64,000 nucleotides of DNA from NCBI GenBank assembly GCA_027405735.1, contig JAPEHQ010000002.1:1860001-1924000 (forward strand), read 5' to 3'. Positions within the stretch are counted from its first letter, which is position 1. Each line of letters opens with the position of its first letter. The position numbers and the translations under genes were made by a program. The notes under the pieces are model-generated. The model did no database searches. It was not told where the DNA came from and worked only from the letters and a program-made list of their open reading frames with translations. The DNA comes from Mucor racemosus (lineage: Eukaryota; Mucoromycota; Mucoromycetes; Mucorales; Mucoraceae). Below are positions 45,901 to 57,240 of this stretch, piece by piece.

Positions 45901-48390
45901 ATTGGTCTTTTTTTTTTTGTAGTTTTAAACATAAATAAAAGAGCTGAGGAAAGAGTGGGGAAGAAAAGAGAAAAACAATCCTAAATCAGTCGTTTTTATG
46001 TGTTACAAGCAAATTTTTACAAAGACATAAATACCTTTGGTGTTGCCAAACAGGTTGTTGTCGTTGTTCCCGTTTAGTCTTCTTCGAAAGAAGAACATGG
46101 ACAGCAGAGCTTGTTCAAACCCCAAATTTCAAACTGATATATCTCGTCAATAAGGCAATTCTGTTGAATCAGAGCAACTGACATCTTGTTGTATTCCACC
46201 TAGATAGTATCATACGTTATCATTTTCTATAGTATTAATACATTTTACAATCTATTGACTATGACATGTATTGAAGTGCAAAGTCTTGATATTGGATATA
46301 AGAAACTCCTAGCGTACCAAGTTTAATCCAGCAATTACCAAGAACACTTGGACCTCAATTATGGCACCATATTATTTCATCCCAGCGGTTAATCAATTAA
46401 ATGGCTATCAAATCAACATCCAAGCACATTTAGCGCAGTATTGAAACAAGACAACTCACAAACTGTTTTGCAAGAACGGGTAAATTATGTTTAATCCATT
46501 TCACTTCATAGATTACTATCAAACAGATCTAATGGCTCAATAGTGCCTTAAATTAAATCTCAGAATCTCAATGTCAAACCAATATAAAAAGCCATACTTT
46601 TATATCTAAATAAACGATATCTTGTTTTTATTATACAGTTGAAGAACTGATTTCTTACTCATTCTCTTTTAATTGTATTCTTTTTAAGTATTATTTATCA
46701 AACCTGAAAATATACGACACATCTACTTTAGATCATTCAAATTATCTTCGTTATTAATTATATTATGATTGATATACCTTAGTAAATTGACTAAAAAACC
46801 TTGATCTCATTGCTCAGCTCATCTGGGCTGCCTGGTCTACACAGATTTCTTTATTCTGCCCATATGTGTAATAAATCATTATGCCCATGGGAAGCATAAT
46901 TTGGCCGTAGTGCTCATTCCTTGTATAAAGATTACAAGGTAATCATTACATGATCCGTTGTAGATACATCTGTCTTGTTACACTCGCTTTACTTTTATTT
47001 ATTCGCTAATAAATATTTAGTTTACAAATACAGTACGAACACCAATCTTCATCAATTCAATAATCACCAATTTATAATAGCAAGAATAATATCTATAAGC
47101 CTATTATCCACCTTCGTTATTAGTCCAAAATTACAGATCATTACACACTACACACTACATGTCGTAATCAATGGATTGTAAGGTATATTAGTACTTTAAT
47201 TAGAAAGTCATAAATTATGGTATTTGATGACATACAACAGAGATAATCAAAATAATAGTTCATATTACAGCTTAAAACTTATGGTAACTGAGTTTAAAAA
47301 TCGATCATTCAAATCGATCAGGAAATGATTCAAAAAACAAATTTGTTTAATAGCTGATGAACTGCAAAATAAGTAGACCTAGTACATTAAATAGTTTTTG
47401 GACATGTTTGAATCCTGCATCTGCCTAAATAAAATTTAGACAATTTTTTCGCATTAAGCTTTGCGTAAAATGCAATTGAATTTTTGGAGGTTTTTTGAAT
47501 ATACACATCACTTTTTATTAAAATATGTCAAATAAAAATAGTGGTGACAATGCATAATAAAACTAGCTATCGATTGAGTCTTTGCTGAACCTTCTAATTG
47601 GATTTTTTTGTAGAGAAAACGAGATTTTTGTCAATTTTTTTTTTCAAATTCAGAATTTAGGATGAGGGTATGCAAGGGAAAAATTGAAGCAAAATTGAGA
47701 AATATTCTTTTTTACGCATTTTTCAGGATATCTCCACGAAAAATCAATATTTTGTAAAGAACTAAATTGGATCCGGGAGGGCTCAATGAGGTTGATGATA
47801 TGAATGTAAAAAAAAATGCTGTTCAATTTAACGAATAATATGTAATGTATTAAAAAAAAGGTAAAAAACAGGGTTTTTTTAAAAAAAGTGCTTAGAATTT
47901 TTTTATAATTAAATATGTCATAAAACGCTTTAAAACAAGTAAGCTTTATTATTAGAAATTTTTAGTATAGCCTATTTTTTGAAGAGATATGGAGGCTCAA
48001 AGTTTTTAGTTTTTAGCGGTGAAATACCTGTAAAAATCTGAAACGTTAGCACCGTAAACGTTATATCAACTGCAAAAAATAGGATATTTCAGGATATGTG
48101 TTTTTGGATTAAAATTGAGCATCTTAGGTACATTGGTATATAATTTTTTGTTGGTATTATTTAGTGAACAAAAAAGTTGAGTAAAGTTGAAAAATCGGAT
48201 TTAGTTTTTAAGGGAATAACAATGAATTTTACGTGTTTTCATGCCTTTCATGAGGTATGAAATAAATTTAGGAAAAGGCAACGTAATGTGGCCAATTTGT
48301 ATATATTTTGTAATGCTCAAAGTATATTTCATAATTAGTTTCATATGGAGTTAACTATAGAAAAGATAGCACATTCTGGTTTTGAAGATT
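42907..48390 (-). repeat. Giant palindrome (palindrome 2), right arm
   Basis: Inverse copy of 36350-41980, about 150 bp shorter because it lacks the hairpin element. Inner 2.8 kb looks identical to the left arm; outer part has diverged. The outer end at 48390 (TTTTGAAGATT) coincides with the end of the solo AT-rich copy at about 17410. No direct repeat flanks the two outer ends, so a target duplication is not evident. Confidence 0.95.
44092..44322 (-). pseudogene. Dynein intermediate chain fragment (right-arm copy)
   Basis: Exact mirror of the fragment at 40565-40795, with the same in-frame TGA in place of Trp (at 44173-44175). The shared stop shows the fragment was already broken before the arms were duplicated or last homogenised. 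Confidence 0.85.
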
Positions 48391-49109
48391 TCCCTCTCTA
48401 AAAATCAAACATTTTCCACAAATGCAATTTCTCTTAAGTTATATCTACAACAGACGCAGTTAGCAGGCCTCAGTTTGTGTTCTTCTGACTGTTCTTATGA
48501 GTATATTTGAAGGTGCTTTGCAGATTTGAAGTTATCCTATTTGCTTAAGGAGTTGCGTTTAGAGATACTTGGCGATAAAGAGGCAACTACATCGGACTAA
48601 ATTGCCCACCACTATAAAGAAGTAGACCAGCACCACGACTCGAAGATCACAGAACAAAGTCTGGGCATGTAGCACGAACATGCTTAAGATTAATCGATCT
48701 TTTGTGTAATACTGGTGTAAATATATAAATGCGGACAAGAAATTACTACATATAAAAAACATGAGACCACATCAAGATAATTTGATAAATTGATGTAAAT
48801 AAGGATAATATAAATAATGCCACAATGTAATTAAACCAAATAATATGATGATTTTATCATATCGAAATGACAGAATATATACGAAAAATAAAAAAGATGA
48901 AAGGGGCACAAAAATTGAAAACATTGCCCTTTTAAGGAATATGTTGTTAGAGATCAAAAAAAGACATGAATACATAACAAACATATTAGAACAGATAAAA
49001 AAACAATGTAATTCTTCTTTAGCAGGATTAAGTATTAATTTATTGTTCTCTTTCTCTTTTTCTTTTTGCCAACTTTCTCTCTTTACACACATACAATCAG
49101 CATAAAAAC
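48391..49109. promoter_or_regulatory. Intergenic, promoter of TMEM198-like gene
   Basis: No gene supported. A pyrimidine tract (TTCTCTTTCTCTTTTTC) lies about 50 bp before the ATG at 49110, as in other leaders of this window. ORFs on both strands here are low-complexity shadows. Confidence 0.4.
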
Positions 49110-50295
49110 ATGAAGTCTTATTTACGATTGTCATTATTAATTTCATTGTTATTGATTATCGTGGCAACAGCGTATGCTTCTCCTGTCAATATTAACAGTA
49201 AATTGGAAAATGCTACAGCCATTACACCTACAAAATCTCATCTTCAAATTATAAACAACGACAAGAGAGATGTTATTGATCTTCATAATTCCGGAGGAGA
49301 TTCTAAAACTACAACTACAAAAACTAGAACTAGTACTGCAACTTCAACTTCAACTGCAACCTCAAAACCTCAACCTACATCAGCACCTTCTTCTAATCCA
49401 GGTGAGGTTTAATGCAAACTATTGCTGAAACATGAAAATTAACCTTTTTTATACAGAGGATATTTATGGTGGTAAAGGCATCACACCTCAAAATGGTGTT
49501 GCAGGTGCATTTTTGATTGTCTTGGGCCTTTATTTAATGGTGTTTGGGTTCAGATCATTCAGAATCACACTTGGTGTTTGTGGTTTCTTGACTTTTGCCC
49601 TTATTACTTGGGTGGCCATGGCTAATAACCAACCTTACTATGGTTATGTCAATGATGACATTACAATTATTGCTGTTCCTGCTGGATTAGGCATTTTAGG
49701 TGCCATTATTTATGCAATTTTCTGGAACATTTCCATTTATCTAGTTGGAGGTAAAATGTCTATATGAATATCAAAATGTATGAAAAACTAAAACCCTTTA
49801 CTAGCTCTTGGTGGATTTACATTAGCCATGTACATTTTATGCTGTAAAGCAAACCTATTAATTACTCAAGCGGTTGCCAGAGCAGCGTTTTTGATTGCAT
49901 TACCATTCTTTATGTCTTTTATTACGTTCTTTGCTGAGCGCTATGTTTTATTATTTACCTTTGCATTCGCTGGATCATATTGCTTTATCGTCGGAATTGA
50001 GTTTCTTGCTCATACTGGCTATCTAGCTGGTATCAAATCTATTTTAGATGGAAATCCTTATCATCAAGTTGTTTATGCAATCACTAGAAATGTTATCATC
50101 TTGATTGCATTTATACCAATTGTTTTCGTGATTTCTTTTGGCTGGCAATTTATATATAATAAGGGTCAAATGTTTGGTGTTGTATTTGTCCCACAAGAAA
50201 AGAAACCAGCTCCAAAAGGAGGTGATAAAGAAGCTGCAGAAGGTCCAGGAGAGCCTGGACCAGTAGACGAAAGTCAAGCACATATTAAAGAATAA
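49110..50295 (+). CDS. TM7S3/TMEM198-like (DUF4203) multi-pass membrane protein
   Basis: Three exons (49110-49401, 49457-49750, 49805-50295) encode 358 aa. A signal peptide is clear (LRLSLLISLLLIIVATAYAS, about residues 5-24), followed by a Thr/Ser-rich, probably O-glycosylated extracellular stalk (TSTATSTSTATS). Seven hydrophobic segments follow, beginning GAFLIVLGLYLMVFGF and ITLGVCGFLTFALITWVAMA, with the Gly-rich spacing of the TM7S3/TM198-like domain, and a Pro/Glu-rich cytosolic tail. Fungal members have no established role; animal TMEM198 acts as a membrane scaffold in Wnt signalling, which should not be carried over. The exon joins give GGKGITPQNG and VGALGGFTLAMY, both smooth. Confidence 0.85.
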
Positions 50296-50508
50296 AGTTC
50301 TACATAAACAGAATTAAATGTGGGGTAAAATAGCCCAGCAGGTTAACCATTTATCCGCAGTGATGTTAAGCTTGAGTAATCATGATTGTGATTGGATCAA
50401 TTATTGGTAATGAGAATTTGAAAGCATTTCCTGTTATTCTTTTCTCTTTCTCTCTTCTTTTTCTTTTATTTATAGCTTTTATTTGTTTCCTTTAAATAGA
50501 CAAAATTT

Positions 50509-52374
50509 ATGGCCACAAAAGCCAATTCAAATCAACAAATTTCAATCAAAATGTCTCCAACTTCAACTGCACAACAACAAAAGGTTCCTCAACGAAAAAA
50601 GAAAGCTGCTAGAGCCTGTGTTCACTGTCAAAAGGTAAATCTAAATTAAATTTGGAAAATGATTCAGATTCATTAATGTATTTTTATAATTTCTAGGCAC
50701 ATTTAACTTGTGATGATTGTAAGTTTTTGATATTGGAATACATGTTATCGATTAGTTTTTGTGACTCATCCACTAATTAAAATATCTAATAATAGCTCGA
50801 CCATGTCAAAGATGTATAAAGAGGGATTTAGCAAATACATGCACTGATGGTGCAAGGAAAAAGGCAAAATATCTTCAAGATGCAGAAGGTAAATAGCGTT
50901 GAAAATTAAACGAGTAGATCAAAAAACTAAACCCAAAAAAAAAAAAAAAAAAAAAAAGATAATATGAGCTGTGCCTCTAGTGAATCGAGATATACACCTG
51001 CACCTAGTCAACAGTTGATGGATACCTTTAATAATAATTCGCAGCAATCATCGTTCCTAAACGGAGGTACCCTACCCTAATAATTTTATAAATGTGTATT
51101 ATATAGATTTACTGATATATATTCCATCAACTCAGCAAACCTTATCGATGCAAACCAATTGCTAGGTCTAAATAGCAACAACAATAATAATGCCAACAAT
51201 TTCAATTATGGGTTTGGTTCAAATGCAACAAACCTTGAATATTCGATATTATCAAATATGCTAGGTTCACCTCAATTTATAGATAATTCTCAAAGCAAAA
51301 ACTGGAATTCCAACAATAACAATACTAATGATACCCAAAGTACAGCAACATCCACAGCAACAAATACATCGACACCTGCTTATACACCTAATCTAGTAGG
51401 CGATCCCATTTTATACTCGCCTCAACAACATTCTGATCCAGCAACATTTGCTATTGCTAAAATTGATCAAAGCCCAAAATCAAATATAATCCTTACTCCA
51501 CCTCCGTCATTTAAAAAGAATCATTATCAACAGCAGCAGCATCAACAACAACGAATCGGATATAACAATGCCTCAAAACCATTTAGTTATGCTGATGGAT
51601 ATCACTATCTTATCAACTATGTGAGAGAAAAGTAAATTTACAAGACAGATAACGATTTTTTAGTGTGAGTTTTTTTTTTGTATTCTAACTAATCTATATA
51701 TTTAAATAGGATGGGAAGGGATGAATTAATGAGGATCAGTAAAGCATTGGCACTATTTAGACCATCTGTGCTGGCTTCCATGATGAATTTGACTGAAGAT
51801 GACTTGATTTTCACTGAGAAATGTTTACAAAGAACTTTATTGGTAATTTTTATAGAGGCTTTATGTTTTACTAAACATGGAAAACATTAACGCTTGAATA
51901 TTTTATTAGGAATACGAAAAATTGATCACTTATTCTGGTACACCAACTGTTGTATGGAGAAGAACAGGTGAAATTGCATTGGTTGGAAAAGAGTTCTCTC
52001 TTTTAACGCAATGGTCCCGAGATGCGTTATTGAGTAAAAAAACTTACATTTATGAGGTATGACAAATGCTGAATGCTAAATTCACAAAACACTAATTTTG
52101 TACATTTTATAAAGTTGATGAGTGACCCTTCTGCTGTTGAGTATTGGGAAAAATATGCTTTACATGCTTTTGATAATACGGATTCAGCTGTATATAGTTC
52201 TTGTATTTTAATGAGTCCCACAAAAAGAGTGGTACCCTGCACTTTTTGTTTTACTATAAAACGAGATATATTTGATTTACCTAGTGTGATAGTTGGCAAT
52301 GTAAGTTTTTAACAGTTTTCTTCATTGACACAAGCTAACATTCTATTTAAAAGTTTCTTCCTATCCTCAGTTAA
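50509..52374 (+). CDS. Zn2Cys6 transcription factor with PAS domain, ERT1/AcuK type
   Basis: Nine exons (50509-50634, 50697-50718, 50796-50888, 50959-51066, 51136-51631, 51710-51842, 51910-52056, 52115-52300, 52354-52374) give 443 aa. The binuclear zinc cluster is split over three exons: [30 protein letters not shown] (C-x2-C-x6-C-x5-C-x2-C-x8-C), followed by [12 protein letters not shown], a DNA-binding tail diagnostic of this subfamily. A long Asn/Ser/Thr/Gln-rich stretch follows. The C-terminal region is PAS-like: [59 protein letters not shown] and terminal FLPILS. Family knowledge: Ert1, Rds2, AcuK and AcuM activate gluconeogenesis genes and, for AcuK/AcuM, affect respiration and iron acquisition. 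The last coding exon is only 21 nt. Confidence 0.93.
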
Positions 52375-52516
52375 ATCATCGTTATTCAAAACATTAGAAT
52401 TTGGAAAGTTCTTTCCATCAAAATTAGCAACAAATTATTTATCTAATATTCACTTGACTCATAAAATATGCATTATAACAAAGATTTATCAATAGTGAAA
52501 CATTTTATTAATTGAT

Positions 52517-54652
52517 TTAATATTGTTGAGGCATGGAAATGTCGTTTTCATTATATAAATTACCAGCTTTTTGTATTTCAAGTCTCTGTGCAATTTTTGC
52601 TTTTAGTTTTTCATTTGGAGTGCTTGCTTTAATACCAAGAGATTTATCAATAAAATTCATAGCTTCTTGGTACAACTCAAGCTCACAAAGAACCTCAGCC
52701 ATAGTAGCCAATACGATAGGATGTCTTGGGTGAAGCCGTACTGCTTCATTTAATAAAGTTCTTGCTTGAGTGTATTCTTCCATTCCTTGATATGCAGTAG
52801 CCATACCATACCATCCAATATACGATCTTTTATTAGCAATCATACTTCTAGAAAAGTGTTGCTTTGCGCCTAAACTATTTCCCTTTTCCCATTCTTCATA
52901 TCCCAACAATGCATGTCCGTAAGATCGAGATGGATCCAATTTAACAGCCTTTTGAAACCATTGTGCAGCTTCATTTCCGCCTTTAACACATTTAGCCCAA
53001 TTACCAGCAGCAACATATGCTTCAAACAAATGACATCGATTATCTTTCATCTTGAATGCTAATAAATTGAGTTCTTTTTCCTTTTCCAAATACCATAGAC
53101 ATGTTGAATATATAGGAACACAATCACAAAACCAAGGAGCGATTACAAATGATTGCTTGAAAAAGGCTCGAGCGCTTGTGTAATCCCCCGCATCGTAATA
53201 AGCTTTTCCCAAAATACATAATACACGAGCTGAATTGTATTGTTGGTCATCCAATTGCTGTAATTCAAGTGTTGCATTTTCACAATCATAAAAGGATTGT
53301 CGTAAATATCCATTCGCCAATATACAAAGTACTTTCATTATTTTATTCATGCCTTCAATAATACGAGCATCAGTTTCTGGACTATTGATATATTGGGAAT
53401 TGAAAGGTGGTAAAAAGTAGCTTTCCAGTGATTGATTTTTCTTTTGAGGTTTATTGTTTGTCTTTGCCCTTTTCTTTGGATGTACATTTTCGTTAATTTC
53501 ATCGGTTGATTGTTTTCTCATTAATCGAGGGGGTATATTTTGTTGAATAGACTCATAGATTCTCTTTTCTTCCGCATAATTGACACCATTTTCATCATTT
53601 TGAGCTAAATCCACCTTGAGTTTTTGAGGTGCTTGTACAGGTGGTTTTTTGTGTAGTCCATGCTTATTTCTGTATGCTTCACTAACTTTCATTTGCTTAA
53701 TATCGCTCTTTATACTATTGATAATCTCATCCTTTTTGTGCTCAATATCACCCCTTTCATATTCATTATCAATATTTTCATTGTTTTCTTCAATTATTTT
53801 GGAGGAAAATCTAACAAGAGCTCGCAATTGATCTACAGAAGTATCATGATATTCGGCTCTTAATTCAGGCATAGACCAGCTATTCTTTTGAACAGATGAG
53901 GGTAACAATTCATTATGGAATGAAATATCTGATAAATCAAGAGATGGAATAGCAGGCAAATAAGATTGTGATGATCGAGAAAGATCTGTCGTTGCGATAT
54001 TAAAATTTGTAAATATGTCTTTGGGTAATTTTGCTGCATTGAAATCAATATTATCTGGTGCAATATCACATAATTTCGTATATGCGGATAGTTTATATGG
54101 ATTTGATTTCAAACAATCCCAATAATAGATAGATGCTCCTCGAATATTATCCAATTTAAGATACAAATCTCCTAATAAATTACATAACGATGCTTTACTT
54201 GGCATATGGTGTCTGATTGTGATACTTGCTAATTCTATTGTTGTATTAATAAATTAATCGAATGAATGCTTAGTTGTTACTTTACCATCTCCCCAGTATG
54301 TCTTTTTTGGTAATTCCTTCAAAGAAAGAGCAAGATGCAGTGCTTGAACGCCTTCATCCCAAAATATACGTTGTTTTTCATATGATTCTTCAGTATTTCC
54401 GAGTTCAAGACAGCTTTTCGCAAATAGATTCAAACAAGGGATTGATTTCACAGTTTTCAGTATTGTATAACTTGCATTATAATCAAGTGAATGAAAAAGA
54501 CAGCTAGCATATAAAAACTGATATTGTTGATTTGTATTATCTATCGCGTACAATCTTTCAGATAATAATATTGCATTCTTATAATCACCATCATCCATAT
54601 CTCGGTAAATCAAGGACATGAGTGTCCAAGATTCAATTGAGGTGTCTTTCAT
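52517..54652 (-). CDS. CDC27: Anaphase-promoting complex subunit 3 (CDC27), TPR protein
   Basis: Two exons (54286-54652 and 52517-54234, intron 51 nt) give 694 aa. The N-terminal part has the CDC27-type TPR array: YKNAILLSERLYAID, QYQFLYASCLFHSLDYNASY, LNLFAKSCLELGN, and LCNLLGDLYLKLDNIRGAS, NPYKLSAYTKLCDI. A disordered basic centre with PKKRAKTNNKPQKK, a likely nuclear localisation signal, follows. The C-terminal array includes ILGKAYYDAGDYTSARAFF, the family IYSTxLWYLEKE motif, AAGNWAKC, AVKLDPSRSYGHALLGYEEW and WYGMATAYQGMEEYTQA. APC3 is a scaffold subunit of the APC/C ubiquitin ligase and binds the Ile-Arg tails of coactivators. CDC16 or APC7 are related TPR subunits, but the N-terminal plus IYST motifs favour CDC27. 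It diverges from the 83-aa gene across 160 bp. Confidence 0.82.
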
Positions 54653-54812
54653 TGTATAATTTGTATAAAAAAAAATAAAAAGAGCAATGCTGAAAAGTGA
54701 CTCTACCCAAACCTGTATTTAAGTCAAATGAGTTTGATTGTAGTAGTGGCTTGAATAGATAGTTTTGATTATTGATTGTTCTTTTTTTCTGTTTTTTATA
54801 AATCCATTAGAA

Positions 54813-55183
54813 ATGTCTTCTGTTGATAGCAATTTAATATACCAACCAAGGAGAGCAGATAACGCTACAAAAATAAAAAGACAAGCTGCGGCAAATGCTC
54901 TTCAACAATATTCATTGTTAGCGTTACAGGCTGTTAAAGATGGCGAAGTAATTAATCTACATTGAATACCTATTTTTAATAATATGTTCTAATCAATCTT
55001 TTATAGAGTCCAGCAAAGACACGTTTGAAGATGATGCGGTAAATCACTGAATATATTTTAATTGTATAGTATGTTTTGCTCAACATTTCCACAACTAGTG
55101 CATTGACTGATTTACCAACCGAACTACCAAAAGAGTCCTATGGTAGCATGAGAAAGAAGTCTACAGGCCCCTCTTCTCGCTAA
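54813..55183 (+). CDS. Small basic protein of 83 aa, unknown family
   Basis: Three exons (54813-54947, 55007-55038, 55099-55183) sum in frame. The protein is hydrophilic, with an amphipathic helix region (ATKIKRQAAANALQQYSLLA, LQAVKDGE), then SPAKTRLKMMRALTDLPTEL and a Ser/Lys-rich end (KESYGSMRKKSTGPSSR). There is no membrane segment or signal. The middle exon is only 32 nt. Clean splice signals and the divergent promoter shared with CDC27 support a real gene. I do not recognise the family. A role in mitosis or chromatin would rest only on the neighbour and is speculative. Confidence 0.65.
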
Positions 55184-55608
55184 AATCAAACCAAATAACA
55201 TTGTACATACATTTATGAAATACATACAATATCTTATTACAAACTAGCTATTTTGGTTACTGGAATACCGTTGCATAGCAACCGTTTGAATTTCAAATCA
55301 TTGCAGGCGATTAATAATGAATCTACAAAATATACATTTAGTACGCAACAATATCATGATTTCAATTGCATCTTTTTGTAATGTTTAAAATGTTGATTTA
55401 CCCATATAAAAACCATTTTTTTAATCATGAACAGAACCTTTTCTTTGGTCCAATCAAACCTATCGAAAAGACACATTATTTAAGTTTTTTTTTATACCAT
55501 CTTATAAATCCTATTTGTTTTTTTCCCTAAAACTATAAACTATTTCTCTCTTTTTCTCCTTGGTTTGCATGTTTTTTTTTGCAATAAAATACATTTAAAT
55601 AATATACA
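55184..55608. promoter_or_regulatory. Intergenic, promoter of DMT transporter gene
   Basis: No gene seen. Pyrimidine-rich sequence (CTCTCTTTTTCTCCTTGG) about 50 bp before the next ATG resembles other leaders in the window. Confidence 0.4.
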
Positions 55609-56853
55609 ATGGCATCTTATCATACAGTTCCGGTGGAAGACCAACCCACTTTAGTGCCACTATTTCAACCTCGAAAGTCTCGTTCAGTTTTAGCGACTGT
55701 AATGCTAACAATATGTATTATTACTTTTGTTCTACAAACTGAACTTGCACAATATGTTCAAAAAACTACCAATTATTCCAAACCTTATTTTATATTGTAA
55801 GTTTTTATATTAAAAACATGAATTCGTATCTGATTTTTATCTCGTATTTTCAGGTACGTTAGTCACTCTTGTTATGTATTTATGATTCCGTTACAATTAA
55901 TAGCAGCATATATCGAACACAACCACACATCGTCATCGTCTAAAGGCGCAACAGTGTATCATCGATTCATTGAAACAGTAAACAAAAGCAAATCATCAGT
56001 AAATAAGTCCCTTCTCGAATTACAATACAGAGTACAAGGAAATCAAATATTTCCTCTTGGTTTTGTTATCAAAACAAGTATATGTCTATCAGTTTTATTG
56101 ACTTTACCAGCCTACATTTGGTATCTTAGTGTGAACCTAACTTCAATGTCAAATTTAACTGCCATTTATAATACTGGATGCTTTTTTGCGTATTTATTTA
56201 GTATTTTAATGTTACATGACAGACTTGTAGCCGCCAAAGTAGGCGCAGTAATGTTATGTATGACCGGTGTATTAGCTATGGCATGTTGGCCTCAAAGTGA
56301 ACTCGATGATGGACAAGATATATTGTTGCAGGATAAAATCATTAGGAGAGATTGGATTGGCATTACAGTAGCTTCTATCGGCGCTGCCTTATACGGATTT
56401 TATGAAGTTTATTACAAAAAATACGCTTCTCCTTCTCAACCCACTATTTTGTTTGCAAATACAATCACGGGTATCATTGGGATTGTCACATTTTTGCTTT
56501 TATGGATACCTTTCCCCTTGCTTCATTTCTCTGGTATTGAAACATTTGAATTACCCGATATATCCACTTTTGGCTATATTCTTGCCATTGCTTCCATGAG
56601 CGTTATCTATAATGCTACATTTATGGCTGTTATTGCACTCGTGAATCCAGTATTTGCTGCTGTGGGCGTTATGTTGACTGTGCCTGCTGTAGCTATCACA
56701 GATGTTCTAGTCACAGGTGTCATGGTCCCTGTTTCAACGATCGTAGGTAGTATTTTAATTTTAATTGGTTTCTACATTTTGAATAAGCAAGTTGGAAACG
56801 AAGAGAAAATAGACCAAGCCTTATCTTTAGAAGGTCAAGAGCATCATTCATAA
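55609..56853 (+). CDS. DMT-superfamily transporter, SLC35F/THI74-like
   Basis: Two exons (55609-55796 and 55854-56853) give 395 aa with about ten hydrophobic segments. The first is VLATVMLTICIITFVLQTEL. The second half has the EamA-type pattern: NLTSMSNLTAIYNTGCFFAY, the helix VGAVMLCMTGVLAMACW, GITVASIGAALYGFYEVYYK and a C-terminal MLTVPAVAITDVLV followed by GSILILIGFYILNKQ. These are typical of SLC35F3/F4/F5-like and yeast Thi74/YML018C proteins in vacuolar or Golgi membranes. Related proteins carry thiamine or unassigned metabolites; the substrate is unknown here. A hydrophilic loop at about residues 95-130 (HNHTSSSSKG) is less conserved. The exon join gives FILYVSHSCYVFM. Confidence 0.85.
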
Positions 56854-57040
56854 AGATCATTTTATTCTATACAATCTGTTTATGCCATTGATTTCAAACA
56901 TTTTATTACATGATATAAAAATATTCATCGAATATAATATATGTTAGAATAAACACACTTATTTTTGTTTACAATGACTTTTTCAAACATATTCGATAAT
57001 TAATAAAATTAGAAATAAAGCGTAGGCACTAGAGCATGTT

Positions 57041-57240
57041 GTTTAAATCTGTGGTGTGGGACATGAGGGTAACAAGGGCACAACTCTGACCATTGTTCAA
57101 TTGTAACAGTATTCAATTTTTGAACAGATTTTTGCAGATCCAGGCTGGCTCTAGATTGAATCTACGATCCTTAATTTAAAATCACAACTGGTTCGACTAT
57201 TCTGATGGACATTCCGGGAGGTCCGACAATGTCGCCATTC
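57041..57240 (-). repeat. Candidate tRNA-derived SINE, copy 2
   Basis: 57041-57104 is identical over 64 bp to 4451-4514. A B-box-like GATTCAATC (minus strand, 57154-57162) lies 50 bp beyond the conserved block, close to the 46-bp spacing in copy 1. Outside the 64-mer and the box, the copies differ strongly. The outer end is not defined. Confidence 0.45.

Noticed and set aside
36350..48390. Giant palindrome as a Maverick/Polinton, giant-virus insertion or other coding mobile element
   Set aside because: No ORF above about 76 codons in the arms looks like a polymerase, integrase, ATPase, capsid or transposase, and mirrored ORFs are simply duplicated DNA. The only protein similarity is the dynein fragment.
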